From positions 692,890,324 through 692,954,323 of the forward strand of contig NC_056750.1 of the NCBI RefSeq assembly GCF_019279795.1: DNA of 64,000 nucleotides, read 5' to 3'. The DNA is from Protopterus annectens (taxonomy: Eukaryota; Chordata; Ceratodontiformes; Protopteridae). A program made the translations under genes and the position numbers. The notes under the pieces were generated by a model. That model ran no database searches and was not told the origin of the DNA. It was given only the letters and a program-made list of their open reading frames with translations. Shown in pieces: positions 1 to 10,799 of this stretch (its first letter is position 1; the number at the start of each line of letters is the position of its first letter).

Positions 1-16
1 TGTATGTATTTCTCTC

Positions 17-1905
17 AAAAACCTGCTTATTAATCTTAAGCAAAAACAAAGACAGTATGGTCACCAAAATCGACTTTTAGGAAAATGATAAGTCCACGAG
101 TAAGTGAAATCCAAATTTCGACCTCTTTAATAGGCAAACAATAAAAATAACAAAACAAATAAAATAAGAGTCCTTTAAAATCCACACTAAGCGCTTTCGA
201 TAAAAATCTTCCTCGGATCGTGATTTAAAAATGGGACTAACTTTCATTTTTAAAAGATGTTCCTCTATGTTGCTAGCCAATCTATGCACAGAACAAATAG
301 CTTCCAGCCAATCCATAGTATTACTCCTCTGCGTCATTTACATATACAAAAACAAGTGCTTCTGTTTCCCGCCTTTTTCATTGCGACTCGTATGCAAATA
401 AGGTGCATTCTCATCCAATCACAAATGTGAAAGGATACAAACACTGTTTGGTGATGGTTCATCTGTCTTGCTTACTCACAACCATCACTTACAGCCTCTT
501 TCCTTAATATACAGAAACAAGTACTTCCATTTCCCATCTTTTTCATTACGACTCATAATATGCAAATAAGGTGCATTCTCATCCAGTCACAAATGTGGAA
601 AAATCCAAACACTGATTGGCAATGGCTCATCTATTTTCCTTACTCAGAACCATCACTTACAGCCTCTTTCCTTAGTATGGATGCCTAATGTTTAAAAACT
701 TTTAAAGCAGACTATATAGAAAGAGCTGCTTGAAAGTCATCCATTATATTTTACTCAAATGTACATAATGCCGATCACTTCGGTTTAAGCATATATCAAT
801 GGGCTACATCCCAGGCTGTGATTGCAAAGCACGATATCAGGTCTATAAGGACTGGAAATAACCAAAAAATAATACATCCATTCTCTATATGTAAAAAATA
901 TTTGCATCGGCCGGCTTGGTATCCAGTCCAGTTCATTAGTATGCATAAAGCCGATCGCTTCAATTTGTATAAAAGACATCAGCCTGTCTTCACTGTCTCA
1001 GAGATATATGAATTTGTAATCTATGAAATGTGTTTTTAGATCAAACATGATGGCATTATTGATAAAGGTAGCACAACTCTATTTTGAAAACACCATAAAT
1101 AGCTGATACCAATCTATCGAGGCATTCAGTTTACCGTGCTGTTATAAGGCTAAAAATGGGTGACATATGGACACATATTAGAATAGATCAAAATGTCTTC
1201 ACTGTTCTGAAGATCTAGTAATTTAAGTGAGCATGGTCTAAAGTCATGCTTAACAATATTATTCTTAATGACACGCTGTATGTTTAAAAGCACCGTAGGT
1301 AACAAATGTCAATTTATCCAAGTAACCAAGTAGCCAAATTGCTATGTGGTTGTTATAACTTGGAATGATTGGAACATAAGTGTATCTTATAACAAGGCAA
1401 TGTTACTCCTATACAAAAGTCAACAGCCATGCGTTATCATGAGTAATAGAACTTTCAAATAACTCCACATTGCCTCGCTCTCTATAGGGACTTCTAAGTA
1501 TATATCAATCTGGCACATGTAGATGTTGCAGCTTGATGGACATGCTGTTATACATAACTAATATACATCAAACAGGACTTCTTTTAAAGTAGATTTCATA
1601 ATAAGATGAAATAGCTTCTCTTTTAATATTGAATTCTCAACATACATGCTTATAACACATTTCTTGAGTGTATACTTGCTTTCTTTATACTCTGTCTCTT
1701 GAGTTTCAAAACTGGTTTTAGAGGAACAATGCTGTTTAAACCTGGAGGTTGATCAGCCCTCAGACTGATTATCCATTTGGTTTCTCTTAACTCAGTTATG
1801 TTCTCTATCACCTCTTCTTGGTCCGACAAAAATGTTTTCAATCACTTTATACATATATGTGTGACCTCTATTCATGTCAACATGACAGGCTAGTGCATTA
1901 TGCAT
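17..1905 (-). repeat. Left inverted arm of PLE-1
   Basis: Read on the minus strand, this stretch repeats the right arm at about 4106-5985 with scattered differences. It holds the same ORF C-terminus (the minus ORF at 1650-1841 matches 4170-4330), the same two tandem units (about 345-690) and the same short ORF (77-337) seen near 5700-5825. The arms diverge near position 17, where the right arm continues into different sequence. No complete gene lies here. I infer a truncated PLE copy in opposite orientation to the body. Confidence 0.85.
181..226 (-). ncRNA. Decayed hammerhead copy in left arm
   Basis: This is the inverted counterpart of the motif at 5784-5835. On the minus strand stem II, GAAA and the AGCGCT palindrome are kept. 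Core 1 reads CCGAGGA instead of CTGAGGA, and the 3' strand of stem I has changed, so the 6-bp stem is lost. I expect it to be inactive. Confidence 0.55.
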
Positions 1906-2249
1906 ATCTAATTCCACACCATTGTCCGTGGCTAATGAGGATCAAAACACCAATCACACATTGCAGGACCATCAAGGAAATATCTTGGACGTCAACCCAG
2001 GAAACCTGTTAGGAACCACTCCAACTGGAGCTATACCTAAGAAAAATGGCACACATCTTCCACTGAGTGCTTCTTTGCCGATTTTTCTGAAGCAGAATTA
2101 ATTCAGGGGCCACAGATCACAGAGTCAAGACAGGAAAAGGAAGAAGCCATATATGGAGAAATAACAGTAGTAGTAAATATATCTAAATGTATTATAGCAC
2201 CAGCTGAACATTCTATATTACAAAAAGGACAGTCTTATTCCATGATTTA

Positions 2250-3764
2250 GATCAGATCTAGACGAATTTGTAATTGATTTGAATTGTTTTGGACGAAATG
2301 TGACTTTAAATAACATTTTTGGCACTAAGCAAGAACAGAGTAATAAGCTTAAGAAACCCAGCACTTTTGTTCCAGTCAGCCATCTAGCTGTAGAGCTGTT
2401 TACTAGATTCTGTACCAATGAGATTGCTAAGATAAGAGTGGATCCTAGTGTCAAACACTATAGAAACATCACTTCTGAAGAAAAGGAAACAATATCCAAC
2501 TTGCAACGGAATAATGATGTCATTTTGAGACCAGCAGACAAAGGAGGTGCCATAGTAATGATGGATACAGCATGGTATATCAACAAGATGAAAATGCTAC
2601 AAGATTCTAAAACATATGTTGAAGTTCCATCTTCAGAAATAACTAGAGCCATGAACAAAATTAGCTCTTGTTTAAGTGATATGGTGTCACAAAGACAGAT
2701 CGACAAGGATTTATTTGACTTCTTGGATGTTTTTAAACACACTGCTCCATGTATCAATGGATTACCAAAAATACACAAAGATATTAAGGATCCTCCACTA
2801 CGTCCAATAGTTTCAGGCCAAGGATGGGCCACAGAGAATTTATCGTTATATGTGGAAAAGGTATTAAGGGAACTTTTAAATTCCTATACAACAGTATTAA
2901 GATACACAGATGACTTCCTAGAAAAATTAGTTAAATCCACGGAAAATACAATAAATGAGGGTGATCTCAACAACTTTGGATGTTAATCTCTTCACCGCCA
3001 TTCCAAATGACATTGGGATAGATTCTGTTAGAAGGTTGATGTTAACTAAGAAAACTGCAGCTGAAACACGACTCATCTGTGATCTGTTGGAATTGATCTT
3101 GGAGAATAATTACTTCATATATGGAGAAAAGATCAATTTATAGAAATGGGAGGGTGGCTGTGGGCGCCCCCTGTGCCAATAGTTACTCCAATTTAGTTCT
3201 TGTTGAATGGGAACAGGTTGTATTAAACATCAATAATCCTTGGCATAAGAATATTCTTTATTATGGACGTTTTGTTGATGACCTATTTATCTTATGGAAA
3301 GGTGACTAAGAGCAATTTAGACAATTTCATGAATATCTTGATATGACCACTTCTTATTTGACTTTCACTTCGGATTGTTCACGGCAAACTATCAATTTTT
3401 GGAAGTTAGTGTCAGCTTCAATGATTCAGGCACTTTGGATTCTGATCTATATAGAAAGAGCACATGGAGAAACCATTATTTACAAAAAAGCAGCATGCAT
3501 CCGAGACATATTGTCAGAAATATTATGATCAATGAGACAAATAGAATTTATAAACATTGTAATCGGGAGTCAGCACGAGGTAGAGAACTAACATTTCTAC
3601 AGGAGAATCTTAAAGATAGAGGGTACAAAGAACAGGACATACAACCCCAGAATATAGAATGGCAGAATGTAGCCAAACAAGGAAATAAGAACATCAGATG
3701 TTCTCTGACTTGTAGTACTGACAATTCTCAAATTTTGAGAGTAATCAGTTTTGGCCTGTTCTAA
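2250..3764 (+). pseudogene. PLE-1 reverse transcriptase, broken
   Basis: Penelope-type RT read in at least three frames. The first piece (2279-2986) has the PLE N-terminal signature 'RPADKGGAIVMMD' and 'GLPKIHK...PPLRPIVSGQG'. After a frameshift, 2955-3143 carries motif A as 'LDVNLFTAIP'. A damaged motif B follows ('RVAVGAPCANSYSN' where the family has GxxMGxxxAP). Motif C is 'YGRFVDDLFILW' (about 3262-3297). The metal-binding Asp pair is kept, but stops and shifts at about 2984, 3141, 3307 and 3526 prevent one product. In life this RT would copy the element RNA at a nick made by its own GIY-YIG domain. Class assignment is firm; exact frame-break positions are approximate. Confidence 0.85.
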
Positions 3765-3859
3765 CCCAGGACCCGCAGATACAAAATATTGTTGGGGAAA
3801 GACCACAATTCTGTTATAAGAACAAAAAAATAAGACTTTTATGCACCAACAAACAGAAT

Positions 3860-4335
3860 AGTAATCCAATAAAGGGACGCAAAGGCACATATATGTGTGG
3901 CAATTGTAATATTTGTACACTGATAGACGGTAGTAATCAGTTTGTGCATCCGGCCACTGGTAGTGTGTTTTCAATGTTAAGGCGACATGTAAAACTTGTA
4001 ATGTTGTCTATTTAGCAACTTGTAGAAATTCATCTTTCTACATAGGAAAAACTAACCAATTGCTCAAAAAAAGAATACAAAGGCATCAAAGTGATATCAC
4101 TAATAAAGATCTGCATAATGCACTAGCCTGTCTTGTTGACATGAATAGAGGTCACACCTGTATGTATAAAGTGAAAACATTTTTGTCGGACCAAGGAGAG
4201 GTGATATCGAGAATTTAGCTGAGTTAAGAGAAACCAAATGGATAATCAGTCTGAGGGCTGATCAACCTCCAGGTTTAAACAGCATTGTTCCTCTAAAACC
4301 AGTTTTGAAACTCAAGAGACAGAGTATAAAGAAAG
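3860..4335 (+). pseudogene. PLE-1 GIY-YIG endonuclease domain, broken
   Basis: Downstream of the RT, translation shows a Cys-rich knuckle ('MCGNCNIC', about 3893-3917) and then a GIY-YIG core 'VVYLATCRNSSFYIGKTNQ' (about 4002-4060), with the following Arg/His helix 'KKRIQRHQSDI'. This is the canonical C-terminal nuclease of Penelope elements; it nicks the target and primes reverse transcription. The ORF tail ('SIVPLKPVLKLK') ends near 4320. A stop lies near 4216, so the domain is not intact. The last part falls in the right inverted arm and is duplicated in reverse at 1650-1841. Confidence 0.8.
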
Positions 4336-5326
4336 CAAGTATACAACTCAAGAAATGTGCTATAAGCATGTATGTTGAGAATTCGATATTAAGAGAAGCT
4401 ATTTCATCTTATGAAATCTACTTTAAAAGAAATCCTGTTTGTCTATTAGTTATGTATAACAGCATGTCTATCAAGCTGCAAGATCTACATGTGCCAGATA
4501 GATATATACTTGGAAATCCCTATAGAGAGCGAGGCAATGTTGAGTTATTTGAAAGATCTATTACTCATGATAACGCATGGCTGTTGATTTTTGTGTAGGA
4601 GTAACATTGCCTTGTTATAAATAAGATACGCTTATGTTCCAATCATTCCAAGTTATAACAACCACATAGCAATTTGGTTACTTGGATAAATTGACATTTG
4701 TTACCAACGGTGCTTTTAAACATCGAGCATGTCATTGTTAAGAATAATATTGTTAAGCATGACTTTAGACTATGCTCACATAAATTACTAGATCTTCAGA
4801 ACAGCGAAGACATTTTGATCTATTCTAATATGTGTCCATATGTCACCCATTTTTAGCCTTATAACAGCAAGGTAAACTGACTGCCTGGATAGATTGGTAT
4901 CGGCTATTTATGGTGTTTTCAAACATCGAGTTGTGCTACCTTTATCAATAATGCCATCATGTTTGATCTAAAGACACATTTCATAGATTACAAATTTGTA
5001 TATCTCTGAGACAGTGAAGACAGGCTGATGTCTTTTATATAAATCGAAGTGATTGGCTTTATGCATACTAATGAACTGGACTGGATACCAAGCCGGCCGA
5101 TGCAAATATTTTTTACATATAGAATGGATGTATTTTTTGGTTATTTCCAGTCCTTATAGACTTGATATCCTGCTTTGCAATCACAGCCTAGGATGTAGCC
5201 CATTGATATATGCTTGAACCGAAGTGATCGGCATTATGTACATTTTTGAGTCAAATATAATGGATGACTTTCAAGCAGCTCTTTCTATATGGTCTGTTTT
5301 AAAAGTTTTAAACATTAGGCATCCAT

Positions 5327-5665
5327 ACTAAGGAAAGAGGCTGTAAGTGATGGTTGTGAGTAAGAAAAATAGATGAGCCATTGCCAATAATCAGTGTTTG
5401 GATTTTTCCACATTTGTGATTGGATGAGAATGCACCTTACTTGCATATTATGAGTCATAATGGAAAAAGGTGGGAAATGGAAGTACTTGTTTTTGTATAT
5501 TAAGGAAAGAGGCTGTAAGTGATGTTTGTGAGTAAGCAAGACAGATGAACCATTGCCAATCAACAGTGTTTGTATCTTTTCACATTTGTGATTGGATGAG
5601 AATGCACCTTATTTGTATATTATGAGTCGCAATGGAAAAGGTGGGAAACGGAAGCACTTGTTGTA
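5327..5665 (+). repeat. Two tandem units of about 170 bp in the PLE-1 arm
   Basis: Two direct copies, about 5327-5500 and 5501-5665, both run from 'aaggaaagaggctgtaagtg' through 'gattggatgagaatgcacc' to a purine-rich end. The same pair is present in inverted form at about 345-690. No coding potential is evident. PLE terminal regions are known to hold repeats; this looks like a subterminal VNTR. Confidence 0.8.
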
Positions 5666-5783
5666 TATGTAAATGAGGCAGAGTAGTAATACTATGGATT
5701 GGCTGGAAGCTATTTGTTCTGTGCATAGATTGGCTAGCAACATAGAGGAACATCTTTTAAAAATGAAAGTTAGTCCCATTTTT

Positions 5784-5835
5784 AAATCACGATCTGAGGA
5801 AGATTTTTATCGAAAGCGCTTATCGTGTGGATTTT
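5784..5835 (+). ncRNA. Type I hammerhead ribozyme-like motif of PLE-1
   Basis: The three conserved hammerhead parts are in order. Core 1 is CTGAGGA (5794-5800; consensus CUGANGA). Stem II is GAT (5802-5804), loop TTTT, ATC (5809-5811). Core 2 is GAAA (5812-5815). Stem III is the self-complementary AGCGCT (5815-5820). T5821 is the predicted residue before the cut. Stem I pairs CACGAT (5788-5793) perfectly with ATCGTG (5822-5827), and AAATC can extend it with GATTT. One extra A (5801) sits between core 1 and stem II. Hammerheads in PLE terminal repeats are known, and tiny palindromic stem III types act as dimers. Activity is inferred, not shown. Confidence 0.72.
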
Positions 5836-6743
5836 AAGGGACTCTTATTTTATTTGTTTTGTTATTTTTATTTGCCTATTAAAGAGAGGTCGAAATTTGG
5901 ATTTCACTTACTCGTGGACTTATCATTTTCCTAAAAGCCAATTTTGGTGACAATACTGTCTTTGTTTTTGCTTCTGTTTACTTTTTGAGAGTTCACCACA
6001 GCGCAGGGGGAATTTTTGTTTTCCACTGCTTATTAACTTTGTGAATTTGTAGTATATCTTGGCTTGCACACTGCTCAGGATGTTACCTCCTTAGCATAGC
6101 ATTTAAAATGTAAGCCAGTTAGCAGGATTCCCCCTCACACTAATTAGTTTAATCCCCAGAAGTACGGAATTGGAAATATATTTCCTACAAAATTTAAACA
6201 GTGTTACTTACAGAAACAGGCTGTAAGTGCAGAAGAGTAGTAAGTCTGCAGTTGTTTGTCTTGTGGTTAGGCCTGCTCCATTTGCCCTCTCTATGCTCGG
6301 CTCACTCTGCTCCCCTACCCTGCCCCCAATTCCCACCCGTACTACCTCTAATTTTATATCTCACTAACTACTCCCACTACTCCCTCAACCAATCCCCAAA
6401 CTATACTGCTCTCTCTTAAACTCCATCCACCAATCACCTTTATCCTCCTATTCACAGTCCACTTATCCAACACCAACCCTTGAATATGTATTCTAACATT
6501 AACTCAGCACGCCCTCTAAACCGTCTAATACTACTTATACTCCTCCCTCTCTTACTAGGTGCATAGTACCAAACTGCCTATGAAAAACAATACCTCATCG
6601 GCTATGACTACCCTAAAGCCCAGACCACAACTTTCCTACCCAGACGCACTCTCCCAAATGAACTTCAATATTTCAATTTAGCAGAAGCCATGTATCAGTG
6701 TCACAAACAAAACCAAAGATTTACCTAACTCTGCTAAAACTAG

Positions 6744-7800
6744 ATGCTATCTATACTTCTCAAATTAACCAAACTAATAGCAAGTATCCAGGCTAAAATA
6801 CTTAAGGATGGAGACATTAACCCAAACCCAGTCCCACTAATCAACACCTGCAGAATCAACAATCCCACCATTCCCACCTACTTCCAGCAAAGATCCTTAT
6901 CTAATCTCTTGGTAATTCATCTGAATATTAGAAGCATTAAAAATACATTACAGGACTTACATGCTCTCATAGCTACATATAACCCAGACATTCTTGGTCT
7001 TTCAGAAACCTGGATAAAACCTACCATAGCAGACAATGAAATTCTCCCTCCAGGCTATAATATTCTAAGGTTGGACCGCATAGGGAAAAATGGTGGAGGG
7101 GTAGCAGTTATATATAAAAACACCCTTGAAATGAAAACCACCTTGAAATGATCAAAATAGCCCCTGACCTTCCCACACTCAATAACGCAGATATCTTAAC
7201 TGCAAAGATTAAAATAAACAGGAAGCATATCAATATTGTCTGTGGATACATTACCCAGGTAATGATATAGGTACCTCAGAAGGCATTCTCAATGGACTAT
7301 CTAATATTATTCCCCAAGAAACTATTATTCTAGGGGATTTTAGTATAGACTGGAACTTAAGTTCTTCACAAACCTCAACCAACCACATTGATCTTTATGG
7401 GTTCTCCCAACTAATAAAATCTCCTACTAGACTGAATAAAAATAGAGTATCCTAGACTGGATACTCACTAACCAGCAACCTCATAACTAGATCTCAGAAA
7501 CCCTCCCAGATGACTTAAGTGATTACCTCCCCACCTTTAGCATAACATCCAAAACTAATAAAATTCATCAGCCCACTTATCAGACAATCAGGAATAAAAA
7601 TAATTACGATCCTTACAGCTTTCAATCTGACCTAAATCACTGTAACTGGTCTATACTCCACCATTTGCCATCAGATGAAGCCATAAACTAGTTTAACTCC
7701 ACCTTTCTCTCTATCCTAGACTCACATGCACTCCCACGTACTTCCAGAGCTAAACCTAAACCAGCACCTTGGTTTACGAAAAGTACCAAAATAAACATTT
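6744..7800 (+). pseudogene. LINE AP endonuclease, broken
   Basis: The ORF at 6744-7151 starts with the 'DGDINPNP' signature common before L2/CR1-group endonucleases. It continues with 'LNIRSIKN', 'PDILGLSETWIKP' (catalytic Glu of the SETW block) and 'GGGVAVIYKN'. After a stop near 7149, other frames carry 'IILGDFSIDWN' (about 7325-7360), the GDFN-like block, and decaying C-terminal endonuclease sequence. The enzyme nicks target DNA for target-primed reverse transcription. Here it is interrupted by several stops, and the N of GDFN reads S. Confidence 0.75.
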
Positions 7801-8189
7801 CTGAAAGAAGCTCAGCCTGTTCCAAATGGAGAACCACCAAATCAGTAACAGACCAGCTCAACTACAGGCAACTTAGGAACAAGACAAAGATTTTTTCTAA
7901 AGGACAAAAGGGATTACTTCCATAAACTACTAACCAAGCATCAAAATCAACCACAAAAGATTTGGGCAGGTATAAATAAAACATTAAGACCTGAAAAGTT
8001 ACCACATAAACCCCCTCATCTCTGGCAGGCACTAACACTGATAATTTCAATAAATTATTTACTGATACCGTACTCACCCTAGCCAAACAGCAAACAGACA
8101 CCTCTACTGATGGTCTGGAATTAAATCTCACCAATGACGAGATTACCTTTAGCTTACAACCCATCCCCGTCAGTTACATTAGAAAACTT

Positions 8190-9640
8190 GTGACTAAACT
8201 TAAACCAACAACCCTGGCTGCTGTCCAGCTCCCAGCTAAATACTTACAACTGGCAGCTGATGTTATTACTATCCCTATCTCAAGTCTAACAATAGGACAA
8301 TCACAGAAGCCACCATTCCTTGCATGTGGAAAGCATCACATGTCATACCTCTCCACAAAGGTGGAAACTCTTTAGTTATCTAACTATATGCCCATAGCCA
8401 TCCTCACACCATTAGCAAAAATTATGGAAAAGTGTATTCGCAGCCAGCTTATGCACTACCTAATCCAGAACAAACTTCTCACAAATTAACAACATGGCTT
8501 TAGACCCCATCACAGCACCACAACAGCATTGCTATCATTGACACTCCATCAATCAGAATAGGAATAACAGCAAAATCTCATCTGTTCTCTTTTTAGGTCT
8601 TTCTAAAGCTTTCAATATGGTCAATCATAATAAACTAATCCTCTCTTCAAAAACATTTCCTACATAACCATACAGTCAGTTGGTTTCAAAGTTACCTTCA
8701 AGGTAGAAATCAGGCAGTGCTCTGGCAAAACTGACTGTCCACCCTTCTACCCGTTTCATTAGGAGTTTCGCAAGGATCCATATTGGGTCCTCTACTATTC
8801 TCAATCTTTTTTAATGATCTATAGTCAGCCACCCCTGAAGCTACCTGTATATAATACGCAGACAATTCTACTTTGATCTGCTCAGCCAACTCCCTCCCAG
8901 AACCCCAGTCCCCTACCCATAAAACATTTAATTCAGTCAAAAGCTGGTTCTCTAGCAGACATCTACTAAATGCTAATAAAGCCAAGATGTTGCTGTTCTC
9001 TCCCAACTCATCACTCCCCTCAGGTCACCTTTAGAATCACATACAACAATGGTACCATAATCTCCCCTGAAAGCCAGACCAAACTACTAGAGGTACTAGT
9101 TGACGACAATCTGAAATTTGACCTATATGTTAACCAAATCAAAAGCACCAACAAAAAAACTGGGCTCACTCTACAGAAACAAAGCCTTCTTAACTTCTTT
9201 AGTCAAAACCAGCACAGCACACACCCCCTATTCTCCACACTCCTATATGCCTCCCTCATTCTCACTAACCTCTCAAAGACCGAACTAAAGTTAACTGTCT
9301 GCTACAACCATATTGCTCGATTTGCTACAGAGTCTACCTATCACACACATCACTGTCAAAATCTAAAACTACTAAAATGGCTTGAGTTCCCCAACCTACT
9401 TCTCTAACCAGCTTACAATAGCCCATAGAATACTTAACCACCCAGACAGTGTACCGGAAATACAACCCTTAACTCTTTACACCAGTGACAGGCCACTGAG
9501 ATACAATGACAAATTAATGATAAACTCTAAATCCTGCAATCATGCTGGTGACTCAGTATTCTCCATTTACATAGAAAAAACTTGGATCTTGGTCCCTCCT
9601 CCCTTAACCCTGGAACCCTCTAACAAAATTTAAAACTGCA
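8190..9640 (+). pseudogene. LINE reverse transcriptase, broken
   Basis: RT blocks are spread over frames. 'FLGLSKAFNMVNH' (about 8595-8635) is motif A, 'GVSQGSILGPLLFSIFFND' (about 8762-8818) is motif B, and 'YADNSTLICSAN' (about 8850-8890) is motif C with the second catalytic Asp replaced by Asn. The thumb and C-terminal part 'TKLLEVLVDDNLKFD' lies in 8970-9407, and the last readable piece is 9382-9633. Stops and shifts are frequent, so this copy cannot encode active RT. Confidence 0.75.
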
Positions 9641-9824
9641 GTAAATGATTTCACTAACAACTGGATATGCACTTGCTCTAGCCCAGATTAATCCCAGTCT
9701 ACTACTCTATGTACTCATTGCTATTATTTTTCTTCTCTTCCTCATTTTTCCTGGGATTTCTTAATACTGCTGAATATCTGAGTTGTTTGGCTTCTGCTAC
9801 ATACCTACAATCAACTACTTATAT

Positions 9825-10625
9825 ATACTAACTCCAAGGTCGCACTAAACGCCAAAATACATTCCACACACCCCTTGCACAAACACACATCACACAGATA
9901 CAAACACTACCACTCTCAACACTGATACACGCACACTTTCACCTGCATGACCTAACCCATACCTCACACTCCCCGGCACACTCACAAACCCTCCCCAAAA
10001 CCCTTAAAAAAAATCTCATTTACCTAACGCGCAGGTTCGACATTTCCGGGTTTGATATTCTGCAGTTTCTCACATCTGCAGATTCAACACTTTGGTCTCG
10101 AGATACTGAAATTCGACATTTCAGTATTTCGCACACACAATCACCCACGATTATTTCCATAATCTGTATTTTTGCCAGGATCAAACAAGAGGAAATTAAA
10201 TTAATCTTTGAACTTCAAGCAGAGAAATATCCTGGCCTGAATGGAAATGTCTGTTAAACCTGCACTAAAAGGGGACAGATTACGGAAATTATCGTGAATG
10301 ATTGCCTGTTTATATTGATTAATATCTGTAATAAAACAAATTATCTCTGCATATGACGAGTTGAACATTTTAACAACTAGTTTCCTATTGGTTGGTTTTT
10401 GACATTATACATTTTGATTGGAAGTTTTAGTCAGTGATTTCATAAGCTGAGACCATACAACTGTAGACCAATGTTGGTTGAATAATGTTATCTAAGAGAT
10501 ACCGTCAGTTTCCATATTGATTGATTGATTCTCTTGGCCAGCATGGGGAAATTTGTTCTTTTCCCCACTATAGTGCAATCCCAGAGTTGGTATATTTAGT
10601 TAGGAGGTGTGGGGGAAGCCCTCCA
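9825..10625. repeat. Symmetric palindromic repeat of the G-rich module family
   Basis: Half-modules 'aactccaaggtcgcacta' (about 9828-9850, direct) and 'tagtgcaatcccagagttgg' (about 10571-10590, inverted) face each other around a centre near 10222. Closer to the centre, 'cacgattatttccataatctg' (about 10150) pairs with its near reverse complement at about 10273-10294. Smaller hairpins lie at 10052-10076 (TCTGCAG...CTGCAGA) and 10105-10129 (ATACTGAAAT...ATTTCAGTAT). No ORF is seen. It looks like an old fold-back, non-autonomous element; element limits are estimates. Confidence 0.5.
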
Positions 10626-10799
10626 TTGGGTGGGTTTGACATACTTTGGTTATTTTGTTAAATGTTGGCCAAGTGTTTAGTTTCCCTGTAATAAAACTTT
10701 GGTAATGTGATGGTTCAATTTATTGCAATGTCGGTGCTGTTTCTATAATCTGCACTAGATTTACATATACTGCAGTTGTGTAAAATCTTGCCATAACAG

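Larger units (their letters stand above)
4106..5985 (+). repeat. Right inverted arm of PLE-1
   Basis: This is the direct-orientation partner of the left arm. It begins inside the GIY-YIG part of the ORF, contains the ORF end (about 4330), then roughly 1.3 kb of non-coding sequence with repeated units, then a short ORF opening near 5680 and ending near 5838. Direct sub-repeats of about 195 bp are visible near 4680-4870 and 4880-5060; both contain a 'tttaaacatcgag'-like block. Confidence 0.82.
1..5990 (+). mobile_element. PLE-1, Penelope-like retroelement with 1.9-kb inverted arms
   Basis: A central body (about 1906-4105) encodes degenerate Penelope-type reverse transcriptase and the start of a GIY-YIG endonuclease on the plus strand. 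It is flanked by two arms that are reverse complements of each other, about 17-1905 and about 4106-5985. The right arm carries the end of the ORF, the 3' region, tandem repeats, a hammerhead-like motif and a short ORF. The left arm is the same DNA inverted, as if a 5'-truncated copy lay head to head with the main copy. Tandem or inverted partial copies (pLTRs) are known for Penelope elements. The reading frame is broken many times, so this copy is dead. The left end lies at or beyond the window edge. Confidence 0.85.
6200..9720 (+). mobile_element. L2/CR1-group LINE, copy 1
   Basis: This is a non-LTR retrotransposon of the Jockey-superclade L2/CR1 type. The upstream leader (6200-6740) is C/T-rich, with a small ORF at 6201-6419 of unknown meaning. 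Recognisable endonuclease begins at about 6744 and RT runs about 8190-9640. The frame is broken throughout. A second copy of the same family enters at 62450-64000. A sequence related to the palindromic repeat family follows directly at about 9825. Confidence 0.75.

Noticed and set aside
2218..2832. Minus-strand frames opposite the PLE-1 RT
   Set aside because: Shadow frames of the plus-strand RT.
5025..5075. Another hammerhead-like string (ctgatgtc ... cgaagtg) in the PLE-1 arm
   Set aside because: Core 1 lacks the last A, no stem II pairs convincingly, and GAAA is absent.
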